Below, piece by piece: positions 31,064 through 39,872 of a DNA stretch of 64,000 nt. Numbering within the stretch: the stretch's first letter is position 1; each line of letters starts with the position of its first letter. Source of the stretch: Colwellia sp. 20A7 (GTDB taxonomy: Bacteria; Pseudomonadota; Gammaproteobacteria; Enterobacterales; Alteromonadaceae); contig NZ_CP047130.1 in NCBI RefSeq assembly GCF_009832865.1, forward strand, positions 558,001 through 622,000. Reading direction: 5' to 3'. The notes beneath the pieces are model-generated. The model was not told where the DNA came from and did no database searches. It saw only the letters and a list, made by a program, of their open reading frames with translations. The translations under genes were made by a program, and so were the position numbers.

Positions 31064-31960
31064 TTAAGGAAGTGCTTGACCATTTCTTGTTTCAAGTAAA
31101 CGATACCAGTCTATATGGCTGTACTTTAATTCAAGTGATTTTTGCGCTGCTATAATACGTTCAGGGGTAGTTGAGCCAACAATAGGGCAAATATTAGCAG
31201 GGTGTTTTAATAACCAAGCTAAAACTAGTTGCCATGGTTGACAGTTATATTTTAAAGCTTGTTGTGATAGTTCTGCTTCGATACGTTGTTCATCAGCAGG
31301 CGAAAATGTATTCTCCCATGCGGGATAAGCAACACCACCAAGAGGACACCATGCAATAGGCGTTATACCTAATTGTTGGCATTGATCTAAAGTACCGTCA
31401 GATAAACTACTAATATTATGAATGTTAATTTCTATTTGATTCACCAATAATGGCTCATCTAAAGCTGATTGTAATAATGAAACTTGGGAAGGTGTGAAAT
31501 TACTAACGCCAAAGTGTTTTACTTTGCCACTAGCCTTTAATTGCATAAACGTTTCAGCTACATCTTGAGCATTGAATAAATAATCAGGACGATGTAGTAA
31601 AAAGAGATCTAAATAATCAGTGTTCAGTCGTTTTAATGAATTTTCAACACTATGCACAAGGTAGTCTTGCGAAAAGTCATAACGTTGGGGACTTCGTCGA
31701 ATGCCAGCCTTTGAAGTAATGATCATATTGTTACGTAAATTTGGCGACTCTTTTAGTAATTCTCCAAATAAACTTTCGCATTCACCATTACCGTAAATAT
31801 CGGCATGGTCAAAGTGGTTATAGCTGTTATCAATAGCGGTATGAATAGCTAATTTACCTTTCGCTCGATCATTAGCTGAGTTGTCTCCGGCAATGCGCAT
31901 GCAACCGTAAATAAGACGAGAAGAGTTTTCGGTTGATATTTGTTGAAATTTCATCTTCAT
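31064..31960 (-). CDS. Aldo/keto reductase
   Basis: A 298-residue NADPH-dependent TIM-barrel reductase, YdhF-like. The catalytic tetrad residues are recognisable: Asp and Tyr in FDHADIYGNGE, Lys in ITSKAGIRRS and His in LFLLHRPDYL. GVSNFTPSQVSLL and the C-terminal ICPIVGSTTPERI cofactor segment are standard. Its start overlaps the end of the upstream acyltransferase gene by four bases, so the two are translated together. The substrate is unknown. Confidence 0.92.
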   Translation of the reverse strand: MKMKFQQISTENSSRLIYGCMRIAGDNSANDRAKGKLAIHTAIDNSYNHFDHADIYGNGECESLFGELLKESPNLRNNMIITSKAGIRRSPQRYDFSQDYLVHSVENSLKRLNTDYLDLFLLHRPDYLFNAQDVAETFMQLKASGKVKHFGVSNFTPSQVSLLQSALDEPLLVNQIEINIHNISSLSDGTLDQCQQLGITPIAWCPLGGVAYPAWENTFSPADEQRIEAELSQQALKYNCQPWQLVLAWLLKHPANICPIVGSTTPERIIAAQKSLELKYSHIDWYRLLETRNGQALP

Positions 31961-32838
31961 TGATTGTGCATGTTGGGTGTTAAGTGTAAAAAATATCCCT
32001 TACCAGCAAAAGTTAGCTGGTAAGTGCTTTCATTGTTTTTTGCATCAACAGGGTGCTTTTCTAATAATCCTTTTTCTATCAATAAGGCGAGCATAGTATT
32101 AGAAAGTTCAGTTAACTTAGCCTTGGTATTAATTTCCATTTTAGTTGCTACACCTTTAAGTGAATATAGGGCTTGGATAATAGCAATTTCAGATTCAGAA
32201 ATTAAAGGGAGTTGTCCACTGTATGGCGGATATTGATCTTCAATGAACTTTCCATGGATACTTTTATAGGATGCTTGTATTGCTTGAATATCATCATCTT
32301 TATTACCGGTTAATTGAAAAGTATGAAAAACACCGGTTTCTTTACTTTGATAATCTACTTTGGCGAGAAAAATAGGTAAATCGCAACCTTGAGCAACATG
32401 ATAAAAGCCAGTCTTCCATTTTGTTACCGCACTACGTGTACCTTCTGGAGTGAAAAGGAAGAATACTCGATTTCCTTTTTGAGAATCAATAAAGGCTTTT
32501 ATTTGATCAACTTGACCCTGTCCTTGTGATGTTCTATTTATTGGCATAGCACCTAACCACATTAGCCAGGTACCTAAAATAGGTGTTTTACATAGACTGT
32601 CTTTTATCGAAAAATAGATTTTTACATCTTGTAATATAGCGGCGCCAAGTGCGTAGACAAAATCCCAGTTTGAGGTGTGTGGTGCTGCTATTGCGACCCC
32701 TGCACCTTCGGGGGCTACTTTACATACTTTCCAGCCGGCTAACTTAAACCACAATTTAAATAAAGATTTTAAAAAGTATTTAGTAAATATACCGTCAAAA
32801 ATGGTTTTTTCGCGAATAGATAAGGCTTTGTTAGTCAT
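31957..32838 (-). CDS. PlsC-type acyltransferase with extra C-terminal domain
   Basis: A 293-residue protein. The acyltransferase motif HxxxxD is present at residues 54-59 (HTSNWD), and FTPEGTRS is the acceptor-binding motif. This fits the 1-acyl-glycerol-3-phosphate acyltransferase superfamily. The last 85 or so residues (from about 210) are not part of the usual domain and look like a winged helix-turn-helix fold: ISESEIAIIQALYSLKG, then a helix and a YQLTFAGKGYF beta end. Its 3' end overlaps the aldo/keto reductase gene by four bases. The exact acyl acceptor is unclear. Confidence 0.82.
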   Translation of the reverse strand: MTNKALSIREKTIFDGIFTKYFLKSLFKLWFKLAGWKVCKVAPEGAGVAIAAPHTSNWDFVYALGAAILQDVKIYFSIKDSLCKTPILGTWLMWLGAMPINRTSQGQGQVDQIKAFIDSQKGNRVFFLFTPEGTRSAVTKWKTGFYHVAQGCDLPIFLAKVDYQSKETGVFHTFQLTGNKDDDIQAIQASYKSIHGKFIEDQYPPYSGQLPLISESEIAIIQALYSLKGVATKMEINTKAKLTELSNTMLALLIEKGLLEKHPVDAKNNESTYQLTFAGKGYFLHLTPNMHNQ

Positions 32839-32997
32839 GAGTCACATCAGAAGGATGTATGAAAATAATGAATATTATTATAGCATTGATTTTTTATTTT
32901 CTAATAGATTTATACCACGGTTGAAATTACGATTATTAGCACCATATTTAGTGTCTTTATCTATTTACGTTTCATCATTAATCCTTAAGGTATTACC

Positions 32998-33945
32998 ATG
33001 ACCAATGCAGTAGAAACTAATGCTTTGCAAATAAGCTCCCTTGTAAAAACCTATAAAGGCGGTTTTCAAGCGTTAAAAGGAATTGATTTAACGGTTAAAC
33101 AGGGTGACTTTTTTGCATTACTTGGCCCTAATGGCGCAGGAAAATCTACTACAATAGGTGTGATCACTTCTTTGGTTAATAAAACTCAAGGCCAAGTAAA
33201 AGTATATGGTTATGATATTGATACCGATTTAGAAAAAGCAAAATCATTTATTGGCTTAGTACCGCAAGAGTTCAATTTTAATCAGTTTGAACCACTTATT
33301 AATATTTTAGTTAATCAAGCTGGTTATTATGGTGTTGATAAAAAAACAGCTTTAGTTCGCGCTGAAAAATATTTAAAGCAATTAGAGTTATGGGATAAGC
33401 GCAACTCTGCTGGACGTGAGTTATCCGGCGGTATGAAACGACGATTAATGATTGTTCGTGCCTTAATGCATGAGCCACAAATGCTGATTTTAGATGAGCC
33501 AACCGCTGGCGTTGATATCGAAATTCGTCGAGGTATGTGGGATTTCTTACAAAAGTTAAATGCACAGGGCATCACTATTATTCTAACGACACATTATTTG
33601 GAAGAAGCTGAAAGCTTATGCCGTAATATTGCTATTATTGATGGCGGAAAAATTGTTGAGAATACAAGTATGAAAAGCTTGTTAGCACAATTAGATGGTG
33701 AAACCTTTGTGTTAGATTTATTACCCTTTCAAAGTGAGATTACACTCAAAGGAATTAGCTCTCGCAGGATTGATGAAAATACGTTAGAAATTGATTTACA
33801 GAAAACACAAAGTTTAAATTCGGTTTTTGAGCAACTATCAGCTCAGAATGTAGAAGTATTGAGCATGCGCAATAAGAGTAATCGATTAGAAGCTTTATTT
33901 GTAAACTTAATTACGAATAATGGCACCAAGAAAGAGGCTAAATAA
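32998..33945 (+). CDS. ABC transporter ATP-binding protein (YadG-like)
   Basis: A 315-residue ABC-2 type ATPase. Walker A is GPNGAGKST (residues 43-51), the signature is LSGGMKRR and Walker B is MLILDEPTAGVD. The H-loop (TTHYLEEAE) is also present. It pairs with the membrane protein encoded directly downstream and closely resembles the YadG-YadH exporter of E. coli. The substrate has not been established. Translation of the permease is coupled, since only one base lies between the stop and the next start. Confidence 0.93.
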   Translation: MTNAVETNALQISSLVKTYKGGFQALKGIDLTVKQGDFFALLGPNGAGKSTTIGVITSLVNKTQGQVKVYGYDIDTDLEKAKSFIGLVPQEFNFNQFEPLINILVNQAGYYGVDKKTALVRAEKYLKQLELWDKRNSAGRELSGGMKRRLMIVRALMHEPQMLILDEPTAGVDIEIRRGMWDFLQKLNAQGITIILTTHYLEEAESLCRNIAIIDGGKIVENTSMKSLLAQLDGETFVLDLLPFQSEITLKGISSRRIDENTLEIDLQKTQSLNSVFEQLSAQNVEVLSMRNKSNRLEALFVNLITNNGTKKEAK

Positions 33946-33946
33946 T

Positions 33947-34711
33947 ATGAATAACTCTATTGCCTTAAAAAGCATTTTGAACAAAGAAACCCAGCGTTTC
34001 ATGCGCATTTGGATACAAACCTTGGTACCACCAGCCATTACTATCAGCCTTTATTTTGTTATTTTTGGTTCCCTTATTGGATCTCGTATAGGTGATATGG
34101 GTGGCGTTGATTATATGTCATTTATTGTACCTGGTTTGATTATGATGAGTGTTATTACTAATTCATATTCTAATGTTGCATCTTCTTTCTTTAGTGCAAA
34201 ATGGCAACGTAATGTTGAGGAAATGTTAGTAGCGCCTGTACCTAATTGGGTTATTGTTGCCGGATATGTTGGTGGTGGTATGGCTCGTGGAATTTTAGTT
34301 GGCTTAATTGTTACCTTAGTATCATTATTATTTGTTGATATACAAATTCACAATGTGTGGGTGATTATTGCAACGGTTACTTTAACATCGGCAACCTTTG
34401 CTTTAGGTGGCTTAATTAATGCTATTTTTGCTAGAACGTTTGATGATATATCTATTATTCCAACCTTTATTTTGACGCCATTGACATACCTTGGTGGTGT
34501 GTTTTATTCAATTAGTTTACTGCCTGAATTTTGGCAAGGTGTATCTCAGGTTAACCCAATTGTTTATATGGTTAATGCTTTTCGATATGGATTTTTAGGC
34601 ATTACAGATGTAAATATAGGTACTGCCTTTGTGGTTATTGTATTTTTTATTGTTACTTTATTTAGTGTCGCGATGATATTAATTAATAAAGGTATAGGCT
34701 TAAGAAGTTAA
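33947..34711 (+). CDS. yadH: ABC-2 type transporter permease (YadH-like)
   Basis: A 254-residue inner-membrane permease with about six helices. It matches E. coli YadH nearly end to end: RFMRIWIQTLVPPAITISLY, VPGLIMMSVITNSYSNVASS, ILTPLTYLGGVFYSISLLP and VYMVNAFRYGFLGITDV. The upstream in-frame start at 33920 lies inside the ATPase gene, so I start at MNNSIALKS, one base after its stop. It forms the channel of the YadGH exporter. The function is uncharacterised. Confidence 0.93.
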   Translation: MNNSIALKSILNKETQRFMRIWIQTLVPPAITISLYFVIFGSLIGSRIGDMGGVDYMSFIVPGLIMMSVITNSYSNVASSFFSAKWQRNVEEMLVAPVPNWVIVAGYVGGGMARGILVGLIVTLVSLLFVDIQIHNVWVIIATVTLTSATFALGGLINAIFARTFDDISIIPTFILTPLTYLGGVFYSISLLPEFWQGVSQVNPIVYMVNAFRYGFLGITDVNIGTAFVVIVFFIVTLFSVAMILINKGIGLRS

Positions 34712-34730
34712 CAGAGTAATAGTTATTAAC

Positions 34731-35453
34731 ATGAATAAAATTACACGTACAAATTTAGATGAGGCCTCAGGTGATTCTAAGATCATTACCACTAACCAAA
34801 GCGGTATACATGAAAAGCTAGATGAAGTGGTGCAAAGGCATTTAACGCATCCTTTTCAAAAGCCTTATCAAGTTCATACTCAAAAGGCTTTTGATGACAT
34901 TAATGAACGAGTTCAAGCTTTTCTTGCAGATAAACCTGATGGAAAAGTGATTCTTGATTCTTGCTGTGGTGTCGGACAAAGTACACGCTTATTGGCGTCA
35001 TTGAACCCCGATACTTTAGTGGTTGGCGTCGATAAATCATCGAGCCGTATTGAACGTAATGTTGAAGGCTTTGATGTTGAAAATGGTTATCAAGCAGATA
35101 ACTTTTACTTAGTTCGAGCCGATTTAAATGATTTTTATCGTTTGGTTGAAGCGGCTAATTGGCCGATTACTAAACATTATATTTTGTACCCAAACCCCTG
35201 GCCTAAATCAAAGCATTTACAACGTCGTTGGCATGGCAGTGCGGTATTTCCAACCTTGATTAGTCTCGGTGAGGAAATTATTTTACGCAGTAATTGGCGA
35301 TTATATTTAGAAGAGTTCCAACAAGCGGCTAAGCATGTGAATTTAACTGGTCATCTTGCTGATTTAGCCAGAGATGAGCAACCATTGACTCCATTTGAAG
35401 CCAAATACCAAGCAAGTGGACAAGTTTGCTGGCAATTGTCTTTTACACGTTAA
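34731..35453 (+). CDS. TrmB-like SAM-dependent methyltransferase
   Basis: A 240-residue protein similar to tRNA (guanine-N7)-methyltransferase. It has SAM motif I (ILDSCCGVGQSTRLLA), an acidic second motif (VVGVDKSSSRIERN) and YPNPWPKSKHLQRRWHG, the counterpart of the TrmB block FPDPWxKxxHxKRR. It differs from true TrmB in its N-terminal extension (about 60 residues) and shorter C-terminal part, so it is best read as a TrmB paralogue with an uncertain substrate. It follows yadGH by 19 bases, so it may be transcribed with them. Confidence 0.78.
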   Translation: MNKITRTNLDEASGDSKIITTNQSGIHEKLDEVVQRHLTHPFQKPYQVHTQKAFDDINERVQAFLADKPDGKVILDSCCGVGQSTRLLASLNPDTLVVGVDKSSSRIERNVEGFDVENGYQADNFYLVRADLNDFYRLVEAANWPITKHYILYPNPWPKSKHLQRRWHGSAVFPTLISLGEEIILRSNWRLYLEEFQQAAKHVNLTGHLADLARDEQPLTPFEAKYQASGQVCWQLSFTR

Positions 35454-35550
35454 GTTTTAAATTAACTACTTTATGGTTTATTTCACTATTATTTTTATAT
35501 TCCTCATAATGATTTTTTAAATTATTTCTTTAAAATCAAGTGGTTGTTTT

Positions 35551-35592
35551 TTGGCGCGACAATTGAATACTCTTATAAATATTAGAGTATTC
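35551..35592 (+). promoter_or_regulatory. Putative sigma70 promoter with embedded palindrome
   Basis: TTGGCG at 35551-35556 and TATAAA at 35574-35579 are 17 bases apart, a good promoter geometry. A perfect 9-bp inverted repeat, GAATACTCT (35565-35573) and AGAGTATTC (35584-35592), flanks the -10 box with a 10-base loop. It could be an operator or a hairpin in the 5' leader. The Shine-Dalgarno of the 31-aa gene begins directly after the right arm. Confidence 0.6.
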
Positions 35593-35604
35593 AAGGGGAT
35601 TGTG

Positions 35605-35700
35605 ATGAAAGCGATGAAGAATAAAATATTAATGATAATAACGATGCTAGTAATGTTTATACAGGTTGGATTAATTTATGTGGGTACATTGATAAATTAA
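35605..35700 (+). CDS. Small predicted membrane protein, 31 aa
   Basis: An ORF of 31 codons and a stop, inside the 356-base gap between the TrmB-like gene and panP. The ATG has a strong Shine-Dalgarno (AAGGGG, six to seven bases before it). The peptide has a basic N terminus (MKAMKNK) followed by about 22 hydrophobic residues (ILMIITMLVMFIQVGLIYVG), a single membrane helix. A well-spaced promoter with an overlapping palindrome lies just upstream, so it looks like a regulated small-protein gene. I know no family match; coding is inferred from signals and the peptide. Confidence 0.55.
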   Translation: MKAMKNKILMIITMLVMFIQVGLIYVGTLIN

Positions 35701-35809
35701 CGCTGTAATAGTTATTGCTGGTGTGGATTATTCTTAAAAAAAGAAGACATTTAGCCATTTTTTTATTAAAGTTCACCACTTAAATATCTATACTTTTGAA
35801 TGTACCCGT

Positions 35810-37459
35810 ATGATTACGCCTAAGCGTACTGCCCAAGCTACACCTGCTGCCTTACATCGGATTTTTACCCTTGCGGAAAAACCCGACTCTACTTTAGGGC
35901 GTATTGAGCAAGAAATATCTCAAAACCTACTAGGCTTTTTGAATAGCCATATAGTGGCGAGTAAAAATGCTTTATCAGATATTGAGCAAGATTTCGTGTG
36001 TCCGCTTATTCCTGAGCAGCCTGAATTTGTTTCTGATCACATGCATCATTTATTAGATAAGTTAGTGTCACAATCAGTTCATACTGCTAGCCCTACTTTT
36101 ATCGGTCATATGACTTCAGCTTTGCCTTCTTTCATTTTACCTTTATCTAAATTAATGGTTGGTCTTAATCAGAATTTAGTTAAAGTAGAAACATCTAAAG
36201 CCTTTACGCCGTTAGAGCGACAAGTCGTCGGTATGATGCATAATTTAGTGTACAAAGAGGATGAAGGTTTTTATAAGGCCTGGATGCACAGTGCTGAACA
36301 TTCATTAGGTGCTTTTTGCTCTGGTGGCACTGTCGCTAATATTACAGGGCTTTGGGTAGCTCGTAATAAGTTGCTTAAGGCTGATGGTAGTTTTAAAGGA
36401 ATTACTCGTTCAGGCTTATTTGCAGGCCTACAGCATTATGGCTATCAAGGTTTAGTTATTCTTGTTTCAGAGCGTGGTCATTACTCTTTGAAAAAATCAG
36501 CAGATATACTGGGTATTGGACAAGATAGTGTTATTGCCATCGAAACTGATGAAAATAATAAAATAGATTGTCAAAAGCTAGCGGAGAAATGCGAAGAACT
36601 GCAAAAGCTGAATATTAAAGTATTAGCCATCGTTGGTATTGCGGGAACAACTGAAACTGGCAACGTAGATCCTCTAAATAAAATGGCTGAAATAGCTAAA
36701 AAATATGCATGTTATTTTCATGTAGATGCAGCATGGGGAGGCGCTACGCTATTATCAAACAAGCATAGGCATATCCTTGCTGGTATTGAACATGCAGATT
36801 CAGTTACGATTGATGCACATAAGCAGATGTATGTACCGATGGGAGTAGGGATGGTGTTATTTAAAGATCCTTCTTCTGTTGAAGAAATTGAACATCATGC
36901 TGAGTATATCTTGCGAAAAGGGTCAAAAGACTTAGGTAGTCATACGTTAGAGGGCTCTCGTGCCGGAATGGCAATGCTTGTTTATTCAAGTTTACATATT
37001 ATTAGCCGACCGGGTTATGAAATGTTGATTAATCAGGCTATTGAAAAAGCGGAGTATTTTGCTGAGATTATTCATCAGCATGATGACTTTGAATTGATTA
37101 CAAAACCAGAGTTATGTTTATTAACTTATCGTTATGTACCTAAATCAGTACAAGTTTTGCTGTCTCAAGTTGATGATACTAAACAGAGGGATATTAATGC
37201 TATTATAGGGGAGTTGACACAGTTTATTCAAAAACGTCAACGTGAAGATGGTCACTCTTTCGTCTCTCGAACTCGAATTCAAGTTGCACGTTATGGCGGC
37301 GAAAAAGTAATTGTTTTTCGCGTTGTCTTAGCTAACCCATTAACAAGAAAAAGTAATTTACGTGATATTCTTGCAGAGCAATGTAAATTAGCTCAAGAAA
37401 GTGAAGTTTTACTACCTAAATTATTTGGTTTAGTAAAAGACAACGAATACCTTGATTGA
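35810..37459 (+). CDS. panP: Pyridoxal-phosphate-dependent aspartate 1-decarboxylase PanP
   Basis: A 549-residue group II PLP decarboxylase. The PLP lysine is K338 in TIDAHKQMYVPMG. HVDAAWGGATLLS carries the PLP-stacking aspartate and SGGTVANITGLWVARN is also typical. Length and sequence fit the PanP group (putative pyridoxal-dependent aspartate 1-decarboxylase), which makes beta-alanine for pantothenate in Vibrio and relatives that lack PanD. It faces panC and panB across 50 bases, which supports this role over glutamate decarboxylase. No Shine-Dalgarno is obvious before the ATG. Confidence 0.88.
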   Translation: MITPKRTAQATPAALHRIFTLAEKPDSTLGRIEQEISQNLLGFLNSHIVASKNALSDIEQDFVCPLIPEQPEFVSDHMHHLLDKLVSQSVHTASPTFIGHMTSALPSFILPLSKLMVGLNQNLVKVETSKAFTPLERQVVGMMHNLVYKEDEGFYKAWMHSAEHSLGAFCSGGTVANITGLWVARNKLLKADGSFKGITRSGLFAGLQHYGYQGLVILVSERGHYSLKKSADILGIGQDSVIAIETDENNKIDCQKLAEKCEELQKLNIKVLAIVGIAGTTETGNVDPLNKMAEIAKKYACYFHVDAAWGGATLLSNKHRHILAGIEHADSVTIDAHKQMYVPMGVGMVLFKDPSSVEEIEHHAEYILRKGSKDLGSHTLEGSRAGMAMLVYSSLHIISRPGYEMLINQAIEKAEYFAEIIHQHDDFELITKPELCLLTYRYVPKSVQVLLSQVDDTKQRDINAIIGELTQFIQKRQREDGHSFVSRTRIQVARYGGEKVIVFRVVLANPLTRKSNLRDILAEQCKLAQESEVLLPKLFGLVKDNEYLD

Positions 37460-37509
37460 TATTTTGGGGCTGATATCGGTTGTCTTATTAAAGTAAATAA
37501 CGTTATTTT

Positions 37510-38367
37510 TTATGATAGCTTAACTGGTAAGTTATCGATCAGTCTCGCTTTACCTAAATAGGCAGCAGCTAATATAACAATATCTTTATCATTTGGTGAT
37601 GCTGGTGCTAATGTTTGTGCATGACATAAATTAATATAGTCAGTTTTTAAGCCTGCTTTATCAAGCTTTTCACTTGCTTGCATTACCAATACTGCATAGT
37701 CTCTAGCTTGATGACTAGCTCGTAACTCGTCACTTAACCACAATAAAGTTTTGTATAATGTCGGTGCTATTGCTAGCTCTTTTGGTGTTAAGTAACCATT
37801 GCGCGAGCTCATTGCTAAACCTGACTGTTCACGGATGATTTCAACAGGAATAATCTCGACAGGCATAGATAAATCTTCAACCATCGTTTGAATCACTTGT
37901 AGTTGTTGATAATCCTTAGAGCCAAAACAAGCAACATCAGGTTGAACTAAATTAAACAGTTTACAAACAACAGTGGCTACACCTCGGAAATGCCCAGGAC
38001 GGCTAGCACCGCAATGCAAGTTTGAAATATTAGGCACTTCTACATAGCTATTTTCACCAAACCCTTTTGGATAGATAATGTCTGCCGTTGGTGTAAATAG
38101 TAAGTCAGTATTGACTTTAAGTAGGCTTTCTTTATCCTGGGCTAGCGTTTTAGGGTAATTATCAATATCTTCGCTTAAACCAAACTGCATTGGGTTGACA
38201 AAAATACTGACAATAACTTTGTCTGCATGTCGGTGAGCTGCTTTAACTAATGCTAGGTGACCGTCATGTAAATTACCCATTGTAGGTACGAATGCTATAG
38301 TTAAACCTTGCATACGCCACGTTTTTACTTGTTCTCGTAGATCTTTAATATTTTCAACTGTGTTCAT
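37510..38367 (-). CDS. panC: Pantothenate synthetase
   Basis: Joins pantoate and beta-alanine with ATP to give pantothenate. The 285-residue protein has [18 protein letters not shown] (HIGH-like nucleotide motif), [11 protein letters not shown], and [14 protein letters not shown] followed by [10 protein letters not shown] (KMSKS-like loop). It lies 92 bases downstream of panB on the same strand. Its convergent neighbour panP probably supplies the beta-alanine. Confidence 0.97.
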   Translation of the reverse strand: MNTVENIKDLREQVKTWRMQGLTIAFVPTMGNLHDGHLALVKAAHRHADKVIVSIFVNPMQFGLSEDIDNYPKTLAQDKESLLKVNTDLLFTPTADIIYPKGFGENSYVEVPNISNLHCGASRPGHFRGVATVVCKLFNLVQPDVACFGSKDYQQLQVIQTMVEDLSMPVEIIPVEIIREQSGLAMSSRNGYLTPKELAIAPTLYKTLLWLSDELRASHQARDYAVLVMQASEKLDKAGLKTDYINLCHAQTLAPASPNDKDIVILAAAYLGKARLIDNLPVKLS

Positions 38368-38459
38368 GGTATTCTCTTAAATATCAGTATGGAAATTTTG
38401 AATTACGCTAATGTCTTTATTATAATTCTTTCTCTTTGATACCTGTCTATATCGACTAG

Positions 38460-39254
38460 TTATTTAAAAATATGTTCTTTACCTGGAAAATTCCCTTCAG
38501 ATACTTCGCTGATATAAAGCTCAATTGCTTTTTTAATATCACCTGTTTCTTTAATGAAGTTTCGAGAGAACTTAGGCATGTAACTACAAGAAATACCTAA
38601 GGCATCATGCATTACTAATATTTGTCCATCGGTATCTTTACCAGCACCAATACCAATAGTTGGAATTGAAACAGCTTCCGAAATGGCTTTACCCAGAGGT
38701 GCAGGGATGCATTCTAATACTAATAGTTGTGCTCCGGCGGCTTCTAATGCTTGAGCATCTTCAATCATTACTTTTGCGTGTTCTTCACTACGGCCTTGTA
38801 CTTTAAAACCGCCAAAAACATTGACTGATTGTGGTGTTAAGCCTAAATGAGCACAAACGGGAATACCACGTTCTACTAAAGCTTTTATAGTACTGGCTAA
38901 CCAAGTGCCACCTTCCATTTTTACCATACTAGCACCAGCTTGCATTAACTTTGTTGCATTCGTTAACGCTTGCTCTGTGGTGGCGTAGGTCATAAAAGGC
39001 ATATCACCAATAATGAGTGTATCTTCAACACCTCGCTTTACACATTCAGTATGGTAAACCATGTGGTCAATAGTGACAGGCAGAGTATCATCTCGGCCTT
39101 GAAGTACCATGCCTAATGAATCGCCAATTAATATAGCGTGAATTCCAGCTTGATCGAAAAGCTGAGCAAAACTTGCATCATAAGCGGTTATAGTTGAAAT
39201 TTTTTCGCCTTGTTGTTTCATCTTTAACAAGGTAGATGTGGTTATTTTAGCCAT
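38460..39254 (-). CDS. panB: 3-methyl-2-oxobutanoate hydroxymethyltransferase
   Basis: Transfers a hydroxymethyl group from 5,10-methylene-THF to alpha-ketoisovalerate, the first step to pantoate. The 264-residue TIM-barrel protein shows [49 protein letters not shown] and [19 protein letters not shown]. Active-site Mg ligands (Asp in GDSLG) are present. It is followed by panC, and folK lies 115 bases upstream on the same strand. Confidence 0.97.
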   Translation of the reverse strand: MAKITTSTLLKMKQQGEKISTITAYDASFAQLFDQAGIHAILIGDSLGMVLQGRDDTLPVTIDHMVYHTECVKRGVEDTLIIGDMPFMTYATTEQALTNATKLMQAGASMVKMEGGTWLASTIKALVERGIPVCAHLGLTPQSVNVFGGFKVQGRSEEHAKVMIEDAQALEAAGAQLLVLECIPAPLGKAISEAVSIPTIGIGAGKDTDGQILVMHDALGISCSYMPKFSRNFIKETGDIKKAIELYISEVSEGNFPGKEHIFK

Positions 39255-39369
39255 ATAGTTCTCAATTCATTTGTTGAGTTAATTGGTTGGGGTTGTTAGT
39301 TAAGCTGAGTCTTTACTCAATCGCGCTACTTTCGCACAAATTTTTTTTAACTGCAATGACCAGCTTGTG

Positions 39370-39864
39370 TTAGCTTAGTTTTATCATTGAGTTGGCAGAA
39401 ATTTTTTGGCTAAGAAATGTGATTTTTTGGCCATTAGGTAGCTGTAACAAAGGGGAAATTTCAGCTAATGGTATTAAAACAAATTCACGTTCAGTCATAC
39501 CGTAGTGAGGTATGATTAATCGTTCAGAATTGATAACTTGATTGCCAAATAATATGATATCTAGGTCTAGAATACGAGCACCCCAGCGGTTTTCTTTACG
39601 GACTCTGCCAAATTCATTTTCAATAGTTTGTAAAGCGTCTAATAATTCAATAGCTGATAGCGACGTTTCAAGGCACAGCACTGCATTGATATAGTCATCT
39701 TGATCTTGAGGGCCCATAGGCTTGCTAAGATATAAAGATGAAACCGAAATAACAGTGCTTCGTGTTATATTTTCTATCGCTTTAATTGCATTTTTAACTT
39801 GTTCAATTGGCTCAGATAAATTACTACCTAAACCAATGTATGCAATAGTTGATGGAGTCGTCAT
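39370..39864 (-). CDS. folK: 2-amino-4-hydroxy-6-hydroxymethyldihydropteridine diphosphokinase
   Basis: HPPK pyrophosphorylates the pterin in folate synthesis. The 164-residue protein has IGLGSNLSEPIEQVKNA, LSKPMGPQDQDDYINAV and RWGARILDLDIILFG (with the two metal-binding aspartates) and ends in a typical YGMTEREFVLIPLAEI segment. It is eight bases downstream of pcnB, the same pcnB-folK coupling found in E. coli. Confidence 0.96.
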   Translation of the reverse strand: MTTPSTIAYIGLGSNLSEPIEQVKNAIKAIENITRSTVISVSSLYLSKPMGPQDQDDYINAVLCLETSLSAIELLDALQTIENEFGRVRKENRWGARILDLDIILFGNQVINSERLIIPHYGMTEREFVLIPLAEISPLLQLPNGQKITFLSQKISANSMIKLS

Positions 39865-39872
39865 TAGCGTTA

